From Paenibacillus sp. FSL H7-0331 (lineage in GTDB: Bacteria; Bacillota; Bacilli; Paenibacillales; NBRC-103111): a stretch of DNA of 64,000 bases. The translations under genes were made by a program, and so were the position numbers. Where the stretch lies: the NCBI RefSeq assembly GCF_001956045.1, contig NZ_MRTH01000025.1:49431-113430 (forward strand), given 5' to 3'. The stretch's first letter is position 1. Every line of letters begins with the position of its first letter. The notes under the pieces are model-generated. The model did no database searches and had not been told where the DNA came from. It was given only the letters and a program-made list of their open reading frames with translations. This document shows positions 27,508 through 36,736 of this stretch, piece by piece.

Positions 27508-27526
27508 GATATTAATACTCATTCTC
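27508..27526 (-). promoter_or_regulatory. Fur-box-like site, promoter-proximal
   Basis: On the minus strand GAGAATGAGTATTAATATC matches the 19-base Fur consensus at 14 positions. It overlaps a plausible promoter (TTGTCT, about 16 bases, TATTAA) for the iron transport operon. Confidence 0.5.
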
Positions 27527-27589
27527 AATGAGCAGACAAAAAAAGACTCCTCTCTCTTATGTACCTTAAATCGTTTGAGTTCTTTAGAT

Positions 27590-27608
27590 GATAATGAATA
27601 TCATTACC
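27590..27608. promoter_or_regulatory. Fur box
   Basis: GATAATGAATATCATTACC matches the consensus GATAATGATAATCATTATC at 16 of 19 positions. It lies between the sensor kinase stop and the iron binding-protein gene. A minus-strand TATAAT (in GCTATAATG, about 27633) just upstream could be the -10 it controls, though no good -35 was found. Confidence 0.75.
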
Positions 27609-27676
27609 AGTTGAGCTCGGCTATTTAACATTATAGCTTACGAAAATGAGAATTTGATGTGAAAAAAAATATTTCT

Positions 27677-29080
27677 TTACCTTATTGGTAAAGAAATACA
27701 CACGGTTGTACCTTTATGTTCAATACTTTGCAATGTCATCGTTCCGTTATACATTTCTACCAGACGCTTGGCAATCGCTAGACCAAGACCATGTCCTCCC
27801 TGCCCGCTACCCCGTGCCCTATCCACACGATAAAAACGATCCATGACAAAAGGCATATCGGATTCGGGTATGCCTATGCCCGAATCGATTACTTCTATAC
27901 AAGCTGCGTCTTCATTCACGGTGGCGCGTATGCAAATGGTTTTGCACTTCTCTGAGTACTTGAACGCATTATCCAACACAATGAGCAGAATTTGCTCTAG
28001 ATGCTGGGCCGATATCACCAGGGATACCGACTTGAATGCTCCCAGTTCGGCTTCTAAATGAAACGTTGGGTGAAGCATAGCCATATTCCTAAGCATGGCT
28101 CGGATTGCTTGCTCAGGATCCGTCACTTCAAAGTTGTAAGACGGGTCAAGTTTCTCTGCACGACTAAGTGTCAGAAGCTCCTGCACCAGCATTTTGAGAC
28201 GAGCAATCTCTTGAATCGAAGCTTCTAGCGATTCCTCCAATATGGCAGGATCATTTTTTCCCCACCGCTGCAGCAAGGACAAATGCCCCTCTACAATGGC
28301 CACCGGAGTTCTCAGTTCATGAGAAGCATCCTCGACAAACTGCCTTTGCTGTTGAAAGGAGCGCTCCACTTGATCCATCATGGTATTGAACATGACCATT
28401 AAGGTAGCGATCTCATCCTGGTTATCGTTTGGCTGCATTCGCTCGTGCAGCCCTTTTTTCTTAATGTTCCGGATCGTTTCCGCCATCGCTTGTAAGGGCT
28501 TAAGTAATTGACCTGCTAACAGCCGTCCACCGAGGCCGCTGACTACTACAGCCCCCAGACCGCATATAACCATCACGTAGAAGAAGGCATCCGTCAGCTT
28601 CTCGAAATTCACGATATTTTTAACAATTTCTACAGTCCCATTGAATCTGAAAATCGTAAGCGGACTTCTCATAATAACTAAACGGTCATTCGTTTGTTTC
28701 ATCCCGATCAACTCTGTCGTGCTTACAGATTTAGCCTCCACCCACTGCTCTGGAATATCATCGGATACAGTCAGGATTGGCTCCCCCTTCTCATTCAGAA
28801 CACGAATAAGCTGATCGCGACGATTGATTTTTTCGAGAAAATTACGCAATTGCACGAATTCAGCTTCTTCAAAGGATACCTCGTTCTCCAGAAAGTAATT
28901 CAGAATCTCTCTCATATCCTGCTGTGTGTTCGCTTCTTCCTGCTTGATCATCCATCTTTCCACAAAAACATATTGCACTATATTGTAAACCGCGAATAGC
29001 AAAACGAGCAGCAGGGTAGACCAAATTGTCAGCTTCCACTTCATCGGAACTTGAGCGAATCGTAAGGGTAACCTATTCAT
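27677..29080 (-). CDS. Two-component sensor histidine kinase (HAMP type)
   Basis: 467 residues. There are two membrane segments (about 17-37 and 165-185) around an extracellular sensor loop of some 125 residues, then HAMP, then the H-box FVEDASHELRTPVAIVEGH, a LDNAFKYS N-box, DSGIGIPESD and GGHGLGLAIAKRL. This order is that of ArlS/YkoH-type kinases. Its ATG overlaps the regulator stop (ATGA). The signal is not known; the position just upstream of the iron operon does not prove a link. Confidence 0.9.
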   Translation of the reverse strand: MNRLPLRFAQVPMKWKLTIWSTLLLVLLFAVYNIVQYVFVERWMIKQEEANTQQDMREILNYFLENEVSFEEAEFVQLRNFLEKINRRDQLIRVLNEKGEPILTVSDDIPEQWVEAKSVSTTELIGMKQTNDRLVIMRSPLTIFRFNGTVEIVKNIVNFEKLTDAFFYVMVICGLGAVVVSGLGGRLLAGQLLKPLQAMAETIRNIKKKGLHERMQPNDNQDEIATLMVMFNTMMDQVERSFQQQRQFVEDASHELRTPVAIVEGHLSLLQRWGKNDPAILEESLEASIQEIARLKMLVQELLTLSRAEKLDPSYNFEVTDPEQAIRAMLRNMAMLHPTFHLEAELGAFKSVSLVISAQHLEQILLIVLDNAFKYSEKCKTICIRATVNEDAACIEVIDSGIGIPESDMPFVMDRFYRVDRARGSGQGGHGLGLAIAKRLVEMYNGTMTLQSIEHKGTTVCISLPIR

Positions 29081-29754
29081 CGTCTCATCACATAACCAAT
29101 GCCGCGTACGGTCTGTATGCAGCTGTCCTCATTGGGATTATCCATTTTGTTCCTCAAGTAACGCACATACACATCTACCACATTCGTTTCCACCACAGCC
29201 TCAAAGCCCCATACCATATCCAGCAAAGCTTCTCGGGCCAGCACCCGATTCGTATTCCTCATGAAGGCTAAAAGCAGGTCATATTCTCTCTTAGTCAGAT
29301 CAATGGTCCTGCCACCCTTGGTCACATTCCTTGAATCGAGATTCATTGTAATGTCCTGAAAAGTAAGAAGCTGCATCACCGTCTCCGAGCTATCTTCCTG
29401 TCTTCTAAATACCACCCGTATGCGTGCCAGCAGTTCCTTAATCGCAAAAGGCTTAGGTATGTAGTCATCAGCACCACTGTCCAATCCAGAGATCCGATCC
29501 TGTAGGCTGTCCCTGGCTGTTAGCATAATAAGCGGTGTTCTCTTTACCTCACGTATACGGCGGCACACTTCAATTCCATCCATACCAGGAAGCATAAGGT
29601 CTAATAAGATAACACCCCACTCCTGCTGCAAAGCCAGCTCTAACCCCCGCTTTCCATCATAAGCAACCGTCACCTCAAACGATTCATGCCGAAGCTCCAA
29701 TTCAATAAAGCGCGATAAATTTTTCTCGTCTTCAATGAGCAAAATGGTTTTCAT
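29077..29754 (-). CDS. Two-component response regulator, OmpR family
   Basis: 225 residues from ATG 29754, with AGGGGGAG close upstream; an ATG 11 codons earlier has no site. The receiver domain has the acidic pocket (IEDE), phospho-acceptor VILLDLMLPGMDG and the KPF lysine. The C-terminal winged helix contains LTKREYDLL and VDVYVRYLRNKMD. It partners the overlapping sensor kinase. Targets are unknown; the Fe(III) operon downstream is a candidate. Confidence 0.92.
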   Translation of the reverse strand: MKTILLIEDEKNLSRFIELELRHESFEVTVAYDGKRGLELALQQEWGVILLDLMLPGMDGIEVCRRIREVKRTPLIMLTARDSLQDRISGLDSGADDYIPKPFAIKELLARIRVVFRRQEDSSETVMQLLTFQDITMNLDSRNVTKGGRTIDLTKREYDLLLAFMRNTNRVLAREALLDMVWGFEAVVETNVVDVYVRYLRNKMDNPNEDSCIQTVRGIGYVMRR

Positions 29755-29842
29755 CGGCTCCCCCTTTTGTTTGAGAATCCTTATCAACTAGTACGGAGGT
29801 AATTATAAAAGAAAATGGAGAGTTCCACAACCAGGATGAACA

Positions 29843-29871
29843 GTAAAAAAACTCGGCCCTTACGACCGAGT
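29843..29871 (-). terminator. Terminator of the 62-residue protein gene
   Basis: On the minus strand ACTCGGTC pairs with GGCCGAGT around a GTAAG loop, then a seven-T run. It lies five bases past the stop. Confidence 0.9.
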
Positions 29872-29875
29872 GATA

Positions 29876-30064
29876 TTATTTTCCATTATGGACATCATTC
29901 TGAGCATCAGCTTGTTCGCGATTGAAAATGGGTATCCTTTGCCCATTTGGCAACCGTTGCGTGTATTGCAGTCCCTGTTTCCCAAATTGAATTGGTTTCC
30001 GGCCCTCGGGCCCTAATTTCGAGGCTTGTCTGAAATCCTCAATTAGTTCGTTGATTTTGGTCAT
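29876..30064 (-). CDS. Small conserved-looking protein of unknown function (62 residues)
   Basis: This looks like a real gene: GAAGGGAG precedes the ATG at 7-8 bases, and a strong terminator follows the stop at once. The product is hydrophilic and charged, with an N-terminal helix (TKINELIEDFRQASKLG) and a Gln/Pro/Gly-rich C-terminal half with QYTQRLPNGQRIPIF. It has no signal, membrane segment or cysteine. No family recognised. An inverted repeat ATTTGC-N8-GCAAAT (30082-30101) lies about 20 bases before the start and might be an operator. It sits between guaA and the response regulator, inside the block that separates guaA from the purine permease. Confidence 0.6.
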   Translation of the reverse strand: MTKINELIEDFRQASKLGPEGRKPIQFGKQGLQYTQRLPNGQRIPIFNREQADAQNDVHNGK

Positions 30065-30223
30065 AAAAAATACTCCCTTCTATTTGCTAAACATCGCAAA
30101 TAAAAGAGAGTAATTTCTTGCACTCTATTGTTGCAGTTGTACGTGGAATCTCAGTATCGCCAACGCCAAAAACCCTTATACATCAAGGCTTTCAAGCGAT
30201 TAACGACACTGATTTTTTCCAGC

Positions 30224-31762
30224 CTATTCCCACTCAATCGTAGCTGGTGGCTTGGACGTAATATCGTAAACAATACGATTGACGTTATCCACTTCGTTAA
30301 CGATCCGCACCGAGATTTTCTCCAACACGTCCCAAGGAATACGTGCCCAGTCAGCCGTCATCCCGTCAATGGAAGTGACCGCACGAATACCTACGGTGTA
30401 CGAATAAGTACGGGCATCGCCCATTACGCCAACGCTTTTCATATTAGGCAGCGCTGTAAAGTACTGCCAAATTTCGCGATCCAGGCCCGCTTTGGCAATT
30501 TCATCACGCAGAATCGCATCGGACTCCCGAACAATCGTCAGCTTCTCTTCAGTAACCTCGCCAAGTACACGAATCGCTAGACCCGGACCCGGGAATGGCT
30601 GACGCCAAACGATTGCCGCTGGCAAGCCGCATTCCTCGCCAACCTTACGCACCTCATCCTTGAACAAAGCACTTAACGGCTCTACGAGCTTAAATTTCAT
30701 ATCTTCTGGCAATCCGCCTACATTGTGATGCGATTTGATCGTTTGCGCTGTTGCCGTTCCGCTTTCCACGATATCCGTGTACAACGTACCTTGCGCCAGA
30801 AAAGTGAAATCGTCGAATTGAGCCGATTCCTCTTCAAACACGCGAATGAACTCCGTACCGATCAGCTTACGCTTTTGTTCAGGATCGTCTACACCGCTCA
30901 ATTTCCCCATAAAACGATCACGTGCGTCGATTTTGACCACTTTCAGTCCAAATTTGCCGACAAAGGTTTCCATAACGCTTTCTGCTTCCCCTTTGCGGAG
31001 CAAGCCATGGTCAATAAACATACAAGTCAATTGGTCACCAATCGCTTTATGCAGCAAAATGGCCACAACCGAGGAATCGACACCGCCGCTCAATGCACAA
31101 AGTACTTTTTTGTCGCCAACCTGATTGCGGATATCCCGAATCGTGTCCTCGATAAAGCTTTCCATCGTCCAGTTGCCTTCACATCCACAGACCTCATACA
31201 GGAAGTTGCGAATAATGTCGTTACCGTAAATGGAGTGGCGTACCTCCGGATGGAACTGCACAGCCAGCAGGTTTTTACCTGGATGGCTCATGGCTGCAAT
31301 CGGCGCGTGCTCTGTACCGGCATCAACAACGAATCCTTCAGGAAGCTCTACAACATGATCGCCATGACTCATCCATACGGTTTGCTGCTTATCCAGACCT
31401 TGAACCAGCAGACAATGATCGGCAAAATCAACCTCTGCCTTGCCATACTCGCGCTTGGACGCTTTTTCTACCTTGCCCTGCAGTTGATGCGCCATTAATT
31501 GCATCCCGTAGCAAATTCCGAAAATCGGAATGCCTAAATCATAGACAGCGGGGTCTACCAACGGAGAGTTGTCCCCATATACGCTGGACGGTCCTCCTGA
31601 AAATACGATACCTTTAGGCTGAAGCTGCTTTAATTTCTCAGCAGATGTATTGTAGGGAAGCAGCTCACTGTACACACCCAGATCTCGAATCCGGCGTGCT
31701 ATCAGCTGGTTGTATTGGCCACCAAAGTCCAATACCACGATAATTTCATTTGGCTTGTCCAT
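30224..31762 (-). CDS. guaA: GMP synthase (glutamine-hydrolysing)
   Basis: 512 residues. The class I amidotransferase domain contains the catalytic Cys in [14 protein letters not shown] and the His-Glu pair in AVQFHPEV. The ATP-pyrophosphatase domain has the PP-loop [11 protein letters not shown] near residue 226. The C-terminal dimerisation domain ends PPATIEWE. It converts XMP to GMP using glutamine and ATP. AGGAGG precedes the ATG, with its own promoter about 40 bases upstream. No purine riboswitch was seen ahead of it. Confidence 0.97.
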   Translation of the reverse strand: MDKPNEIIVVLDFGGQYNQLIARRIRDLGVYSELLPYNTSAEKLKQLQPKGIVFSGGPSSVYGDNSPLVDPAVYDLGIPIFGICYGMQLMAHQLQGKVEKASKREYGKAEVDFADHCLLVQGLDKQQTVWMSHGDHVVELPEGFVVDAGTEHAPIAAMSHPGKNLLAVQFHPEVRHSIYGNDIIRNFLYEVCGCEGNWTMESFIEDTIRDIRNQVGDKKVLCALSGGVDSSVVAILLHKAIGDQLTCMFIDHGLLRKGEAESVMETFVGKFGLKVVKIDARDRFMGKLSGVDDPEQKRKLIGTEFIRVFEEESAQFDDFTFLAQGTLYTDIVESGTATAQTIKSHHNVGGLPEDMKFKLVEPLSALFKDEVRKVGEECGLPAAIVWRQPFPGPGLAIRVLGEVTEEKLTIVRESDAILRDEIAKAGLDREIWQYFTALPNMKSVGVMGDARTYSYTVGIRAVTSIDGMTADWARIPWDVLEKISVRIVNEVDNVNRIVYDITSKPPATIEWE

Positions 31763-31799
31763 AATTTCCTCCTAAATAGGCTCTAAATCAATAGACATA

Positions 31800-31828
31800 A
31801 TTATAAGCTTCCGCCAAGGAAAGGGCAA
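31800..31828 (-). promoter_or_regulatory. Sigma-A promoter of guaA
   Basis: TTGCCC (complement of 31823-31828), 17 bases, TATAAT (complement of 31800-31805). Confidence 0.75.
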
Positions 31829-31913
31829 TGCCCCTCCATGAAAATGATGAAAACCACAGCAAAAAGTTCGGCGTAACGCTGTTTTTAACCACAAAGCTTA
31901 TGTTCACGCATCA

Positions 31914-32342
31914 TTATTTAATTCTGCCTATAGACAGACTGAGTCGATAATTTCCATAATTCAGCAGATCATCCAAAAATTCATTCAGCCTCATATTGTC
32001 ATCCACGAATATTCGCAGCCAGTAACAGCCTTCGCCAGTAATCCGATGCACTTCCTGCACACGACTATCCCGCTGCACAAAATCCTGAAAGGTTTGATGG
32101 GAGACGGTTGATTTCATATAAACGGTAATCAGGCCATGCAGTGACTTGCCGATTTTCTCCGGGTTCCATTTTAACGTGTAACCTTCAATAACACCAAGCT
32201 CCTCCAGCTTGCGAACTCGGGCACCAACCGCCTGACCTGTTAAATGTACGATTTGTCCGATCTCCTTGTGTGTTCGGGAAGCATTCTCCAGCAGACATTC
32301 CAAAATAAGCAAATCCACTTCGTCAATTGTATATGTGTTCAA
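31914..32342 (-). CDS. Lrp/AsnC family transcriptional regulator
   Basis: 142 residues, starting at a TTG (32342) with AAAGGA somewhat far upstream; no better start is in frame. The N-terminal helix-turn-helix (LLENASRTHKEIGQIVHLTGQAVGARVRKLEELGVIEGYT) is followed by a RAM-type ligand-binding domain (VQEVHRITGEGCYWLRIFVDD). Such proteins sense amino acids as octamers or dimers. It is transcribed divergently from the MBL hydrolase gene with a 128-base gap, so that gene is the most likely target along with its own. Confidence 0.88.
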   Translation of the reverse strand: MNTYTIDEVDLLILECLLENASRTHKEIGQIVHLTGQAVGARVRKLEELGVIEGYTLKWNPEKIGKSLHGLITVYMKSTVSHQTFQDFVQRDSRVQEVHRITGEGCYWLRIFVDDNMRLNEFLDDLLNYGNYRLSLSIGRIK

Positions 32343-32470
32343 GCTGAAGTTCCATTCCTTTCATCATGAAAAGGGAATCAGGAATTGTCTTTCATCTGTA
32401 TATTCCCCAATAGCTCTTATTTCTCTACAATGTGTATAAATCCTTTTTAACTATACCTGGAGGTTATCCG

Positions 32471-33217
32471 ATGAAAGTACGGCTTATACGTAATGCTACA
32501 CTATGGTTGGAATATGGTGGAGAGACAATCCTCGTTGACCCTATGTTCAGTGAGGCCGGAGCAAATCCTCCTATTATCAACACGGAAAATGACAGACGTA
32601 ATCCACTGATGCCTCTTCCGGTCCCACTGGAAACGCTGCTAAACCCCAGTCTGGTCATTGTAACACATACACACCTCGACCATTGGGACGTGCCAGCTAT
32701 GGAGAAGCTGTCCAAGCAGATTCCACTCATTTGCCAGCCTAATGATCATGCGTCTATGACAGGCAGGGGCTTTCAGCATGTCAATCCAGTCGACAAGGAA
32801 CTGCGCCATAACAATCTCACCTTGTACCGAACCGAAGGCCGTCATGGCACAGGCGACATCGGTCGGGCTATGGGGCCAGTCTCTGGCTTTGTTCTGCAGA
32901 CACCAGGCGAGCCGACCTTATACTTGGCAGGTGATACGATTTATTGCGAAGAAGTCGAGGCTGCGCTTGACGCCTACAAGCCTGAGATCACGGTGGTCAA
33001 TGCGGGAGGGGCACGATTTGTTACAGGTGATCCCATTACAATGACAGCAGCAGATATTGCTCAAGTTTGCGGCCATTCGTCACATACGCAGGTGATTGCT
33101 GTCCATTTGGAAGCAATCAATCACTGTTTGGAAACACGAGCAGACCTTCGATCCCAATTACTAAAAGAAGACCTGATGAATCGGGTGAGCATCCCTCTGG
33201 ATGGTGAATGGCTGTAA
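32471..33217 (+). CDS. MBL-fold metal-dependent hydrolase
   Basis: 248 residues from ATG 32471 (GGAGG, 7 bases). The metallo-beta-lactamase motif THTHLDHWD is at about 66-74, and further ligands (GRHGTGDIG, YLAGDTIY, VHLEAINH) follow in the usual order for the UlaG-like branch. The substrate is unknown. It is divergent from the Lrp-type regulator. A TATAAA at 32435-32440 could be its -10. Confidence 0.85.
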   Translation: MKVRLIRNATLWLEYGGETILVDPMFSEAGANPPIINTENDRRNPLMPLPVPLETLLNPSLVIVTHTHLDHWDVPAMEKLSKQIPLICQPNDHASMTGRGFQHVNPVDKELRHNNLTLYRTEGRHGTGDIGRAMGPVSGFVLQTPGEPTLYLAGDTIYCEEVEAALDAYKPEITVVNAGGARFVTGDPITMTAADIAQVCGHSSHTQVIAVHLEAINHCLETRADLRSQLLKEDLMNRVSIPLDGEWL

Positions 33218-33261
33218 CGAACCCTGGTTTTTCTGTGCCGTTCAACAAACCCTTAATAATT

Positions 33262-33302
33262 TGTGGATAAAAAGGGGCTAAATGTGGATGGATTGTGGAT
33301 AA
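33262..33302. other. Second group of DnaA boxes
   Basis: Two perfect boxes in the same orientation, TGTGGATAA at 33262-33270 and 33294-33302, and one degenerate box TGTGGATGG at 33283-33291, in the 100-base gap between convergent genes. It is smaller than the group near 18.2 kb. Confidence 0.6.
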
Positions 33303-33317
33303 GTTGATTTATTGATT

Positions 33318-34757
33318 CTACAACCGCAGGTTCATCCCCACTTGAACCTTCATCACCCCGTCCTCTGGGCCATAGGCTGCGATGCCGATTCTGAGCTTAT
33401 CCAGCGTACCCCGCAGTGGCACATAAACGGTACCCTCTTGCAGTTCCATTTGCGGCAGATGGATCGTCGTTGTGGTGCCGTGGTCGCGTACACGCAGCTC
33501 TTGCCGGGCAAAATCATATTCCAGCGTATGCAGCCCATAATGGGCAACAGCTGTTCGCTGCTCACCGCGCCATTGTATGTCGCCACCCAATGACTCCATT
33601 AACTGGCGCAAAGGTACCTGATAGTGACCATGCTTGAAACGATAATGCTCGGTATCCAACTTAAGACTCTTTCTACCCAGCAGCACTTCAAGCGGAACCG
33701 CCGCGGAACGTGTATGATTCGTCAATAATAAACTCCCTTTGGTTCCGACAACAGTTGATGTGGATACACCACCGGCAGTTTCTTGGATCATTGGGCTGGA
33801 TTCACTATGATTCGCCTTGCCTGCTGCCTGCTGCGCATGTCTGCTCTGTTCGAGAGCAGACATTGCCAGCTCGTGGACTTTGGCCTCAGCCAGTTGTTTC
33901 TCATACCCCGCTTCGCTTGATGGGCGCGGCTGCTGTACCTTACCCAGAGCAAAATGCTTCGGCTGTACCGATGGTTGCAGCACAGCAAACACGTATCCTT
34001 TTTGCTTGAACAATCGTATAATTTCAGGCAGCGCCTTCACGGTTTGCTCGTGTCCGGTTCCATCGTGCATCAGCACGATAAGCTCATCCTGGAACGGCCC
34101 CTTGCGGACGGTCTGGATGATTTCCGATGCGGGCACGCCAACTCTCTTGGAATCACCGCTGTCGATATGCCAATCGTGCACCTCATACCCCGCCTGATCC
34201 AAATAATAAAAGTAAAATGCATCAAAATTACCGAACGTTCCGCCCGGCGCACGAATCAAAGAAGGCCTGATATCCACAGTCTCAGCTAATATGTCCTCTG
34301 TCCGCTCAATCTGCTCCCAAAACGAAGAAAAGCCTTTGTACAGCTCACCATATACATGATTATATGTATGATTGCCAATAGCATGGCCTTCAGCCACCGC
34401 TCGCTTTACGAGGTCAGGATAAGCTTCCACCTGCTTGCCCAATACAAAAAACGTCGCTTTTACCTCTTCCTGTTGTAAAATATCGAGTACTTGTCCAGTC
34501 AGCTTGCTTGGACCGTCATCAAAGGTCAAATATACGGTTGGCTGCTGTGGAGCCACGTACACTTTATCCTTCCAGACCCGCTCACCTTTTTTTAATTTCA
34601 GATAAACCTCATGAGAATCTGGCTCCCCCACCACAGGTTCTGTCTCGGCATAGATACGATTAGAAAAACAAAATAAGGCTGCCAAACAAAATAACAAATA
34701 ACCCAGTACCAACCTTTTGTAATAGGTGTGTGAGCGAGCATGCAGGCCGCTTGGCAT
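33318..34757 (-). CDS. Polysaccharide deacetylase with copper-amine-oxidase-like stalk domain
   Basis: 479 residues. An N-terminal signal-anchor (YLLFCLAALFCFSNRIYA) is followed by a NodB domain at about 70-265: VYLTFDDGPS with the catalytic Asp and metal Asp, GNHTYNH metal histidines, and RAPGGTFGNFD. A linker follows, then a C-terminal domain (about 350-479) of the kind called copper amine oxidase N-terminal-like, with VPLRQLMESLGGDIQW and VYVPLRG repeats. Such proteins remove N- or O-acetyl groups from peptidoglycan or other wall polymers outside the membrane. GGAGGG precedes the ATG. Confidence 0.9.
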   Translation of the reverse strand: MPSGLHARSHTYYKRLVLGYLLFCLAALFCFSNRIYAETEPVVGEPDSHEVYLKLKKGERVWKDKVYVAPQQPTVYLTFDDGPSKLTGQVLDILQQEEVKATFFVLGKQVEAYPDLVKRAVAEGHAIGNHTYNHVYGELYKGFSSFWEQIERTEDILAETVDIRPSLIRAPGGTFGNFDAFYFYYLDQAGYEVHDWHIDSGDSKRVGVPASEIIQTVRKGPFQDELIVLMHDGTGHEQTVKALPEIIRLFKQKGYVFAVLQPSVQPKHFALGKVQQPRPSSEAGYEKQLAEAKVHELAMSALEQSRHAQQAAGKANHSESSPMIQETAGGVSTSTVVGTKGSLLLTNHTRSAAVPLEVLLGRKSLKLDTEHYRFKHGHYQVPLRQLMESLGGDIQWRGEQRTAVAHYGLHTLEYDFARQELRVRDHGTTTTIHLPQMELQEGTVYVPLRGTLDKLRIGIAAYGPEDGVMKVQVGMNLRL

Positions 34758-34814
34758 TAGAAGTAACCCTCCGAATCATCCGTTATTTTACTAGACTATA
34801 TGGTTCGGCTGCAC

Positions 34815-34851
34815 AAAAAAGAACCGTACAGCCACAAGTGGCTGACGATTC
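34815..34851 (-). terminator. Terminator of the first serine hydrolase gene
   Basis: On the minus strand GAATCGTCAGCCAC pairs with GTGGCTGTACGGTTC (one bulge, one G-U) around a TT loop, then TTTTTT. Confidence 0.87.
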
Positions 34852-34896
34852 TATGGTCCTGCTATTGGTCTATCTATCGTTATTGGTGCTCACTGC

Positions 34897-36126
34897 TCAC
34901 TTATCCTTCATTTGCTTGAAGCTTGTCATAACGGCATTCAAATTGTTGACCCCATCCGCATTAGCAGGCAGTGGTGAATCGGATCGAATCGCTCCGACTA
35001 TTTTCTCCAGCAAGGATTCCGTAACGAACGAGTTGGCTGTGCTTGCGGTAAATACCGCTATCAGATTTTGCTTGGGCAGCACATAGATGCGCTGTCCGCC
35101 TGAGCCCGCAGCATAGAACATATTAATGCGATTTGCCGTTCCTTTGGATTCAATATTTTTCAGCCACCAGAAGTAACCGTAGCTGCCCAGTGAACCATCG
35201 GCAAATTCCTGATCATCATGCTTCTTCAAGGTAGCTTCAATCCACTTGGTGGAGAGAACCTGCTGCTTATCCCAAAGTCCATTGTGCAAGTATAAATATC
35301 CGATTTTCGCCAAATCCCGTGCTTTCATATGTACCGAGAAGGCGCCAATATCAATATTTTGTGGATCGGCATACCATTCCACGTCCTTAATGCCGAGCGG
35401 CGTGAACAGCTTCTGCTCCGCATATTTGGCCGTTGGCATATTCACAGCCTTTTGCAAAATAGCCGACATCAGATGTGCATTTCCGTTGCTGTAATTAAAG
35501 TCCTTGCCCATCTTCCCAACCAGTGGTTGATCCAGTATATATTTGACCCAATCGCTGCTGTCGACCATTTCGTTGGAGGAGCGCTCACCTTCATTGTCCC
35601 ATTTCAGCCCTGATGTCATCGTCAGCAAATTTTCAATCGTAAGCGCGCCTTTGTCCGGACTGGTCGCAACCGCTTGAGGCAGCACCTCCGACAGCTTTTG
35701 ACTCACACTCTTTAACTTACCTTCATCGATCGCGATACCTGTTAGTGCTGAGGTCAAACTCTTCGTAGCTGATAAAATATCCTGAGCTACATCAGGCGAC
35801 GCATCTGCATTATAGCCTTCAGCCAGTATATAACCGTTGCGTACCAGCACAAGGCTATGGATGTTGTTCCCTGGAACCTGCTTCATCACGTCGGCAAGCG
35901 CCGTCGAATCCATCCCTTGAGCCTCAGGAGTCGAGCTCTTCCATTGCTCCGTAGGCCAATAATCAGGCTTTTTTAATTCCTGAAGCTGCTTGATGATCTC
36001 ACGGTCCGAGTATACATCCGCTTTGGTTTCCTTTTGATTCCCGCAGGCGGTGGTAACAGCAAGCATTACCATTACCACCAACGTACAGGCAGCTATATAT
36101 CGGCTCTTACTCGAAAGATACCTCAT
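34897..36126 (-). CDS. Serine hydrolase lipoprotein, class C beta-lactamase/NylB-like (copy 1)
   Basis: 409 residues with lipobox VTTAC in the signal. The nucleophile motif SATK (SxxK) lies in SATKSLTSALTG, the second motif is YSNGN, and GSGGQRIYVLP is at the third-motif position. This arrangement resembles 6-aminohexanoate-oligomer hydrolases and esterases of the beta-lactamase fold more than true beta-lactamases. Substrate unknown. It is clearly paralogous to the gene at 36737-38032 and separated from it by the peroxiredoxin gene, all on one strand. Confidence 0.85.
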   Translation of the reverse strand: MRYLSSKSRYIAACTLVVMVMLAVTTACGNQKETKADVYSDREIIKQLQELKKPDYWPTEQWKSSTPEAQGMDSTALADVMKQVPGNNIHSLVLVRNGYILAEGYNADASPDVAQDILSATKSLTSALTGIAIDEGKLKSVSQKLSEVLPQAVATSPDKGALTIENLLTMTSGLKWDNEGERSSNEMVDSSDWVKYILDQPLVGKMGKDFNYSNGNAHLMSAILQKAVNMPTAKYAEQKLFTPLGIKDVEWYADPQNIDIGAFSVHMKARDLAKIGYLYLHNGLWDKQQVLSTKWIEATLKKHDDQEFADGSLGSYGYFWWLKNIESKGTANRINMFYAAGSGGQRIYVLPKQNLIAVFTASTANSFVTESLLEKIVGAIRSDSPLPANADGVNNLNAVMTSFKQMKDK

Positions 36127-36159
36127 CTCTCTACCGTCCTTTATTTATATAATAATAGC

Positions 36160-36624
36160 TTATTCTTCTGCCGCTTGAAGAACTTCGGTCACATGATTTT
36201 TAACCTTAACCTTGCGCCACTCCTTAACCAAAATACCCTGTTCGTCAATAAGAAACGTTGAACGCACCACGCCCATATATTCTTTACCGTACAGCTTCTT
36301 AAGCTGCCAAACGCCAAACAGCTCACTGACCTTATGATCGGGATCGGACAGCAGTTCAAAAGGGAGATCATACTTGGCAATAAATTTATGATGAGATTTC
36401 AGATCATTCGGACTGATTCCCAGTACAGTTGCATTCATGGCGTCAAATGCTCCGTTGGCATCGCGAAAATCACAAGATTCCTGAGTGCAGCTGGGTGTCA
36501 GATCAGCCGGATAAAAATAAATAATAAGTTTTTTTCCAAGATATTGCTGGAGGGATACAAGCTCGCCGCTGCTCGAGGGCAATGTAAAATCAGGAACCTT
36601 CTGTCCCACTTCAAGCTGTGACAT
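36160..36624 (-). CDS. bcp: Thioredoxin-dependent peroxiredoxin, Bcp/PrxQ type
   Basis: 154 residues from ATG 36624 (AAAGGTGG, 8 bases upstream). The active site YPADLTPSCTQESCDFRD holds the peroxidatic Cys and, five residues on, the resolving Cys typical of PrxQ. It reduces peroxides in the cytoplasm with thioredoxin. It lies 33 bases upstream of serine hydrolase copy 1. Confidence 0.94.
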   Translation of the reverse strand: MSQLEVGQKVPDFTLPSSSGELVSLQQYLGKKLIIYFYPADLTPSCTQESCDFRDANGAFDAMNATVLGISPNDLKSHHKFIAKYDLPFELLSDPDHKVSELFGVWQLKKLYGKEYMGVVRSTFLIDEQGILVKEWRKVKVKNHVTEVLQAAEE

Positions 36625-36736
36625 TCTTTTATCCACCTTTCCTATGTACGAAACTTGCTTTTGTACGAACCCATTCTATGTACAAACCAGGATAACCGAT
36701 ATCGGATATCCTGAGCTGTGAAATGCTTGAGATCTT

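Noticed and set aside
30725..31498. Open frame of 257 codons on the plus strand
   Set aside because: Antisense to guaA; no initiation signals or recognisable motifs.
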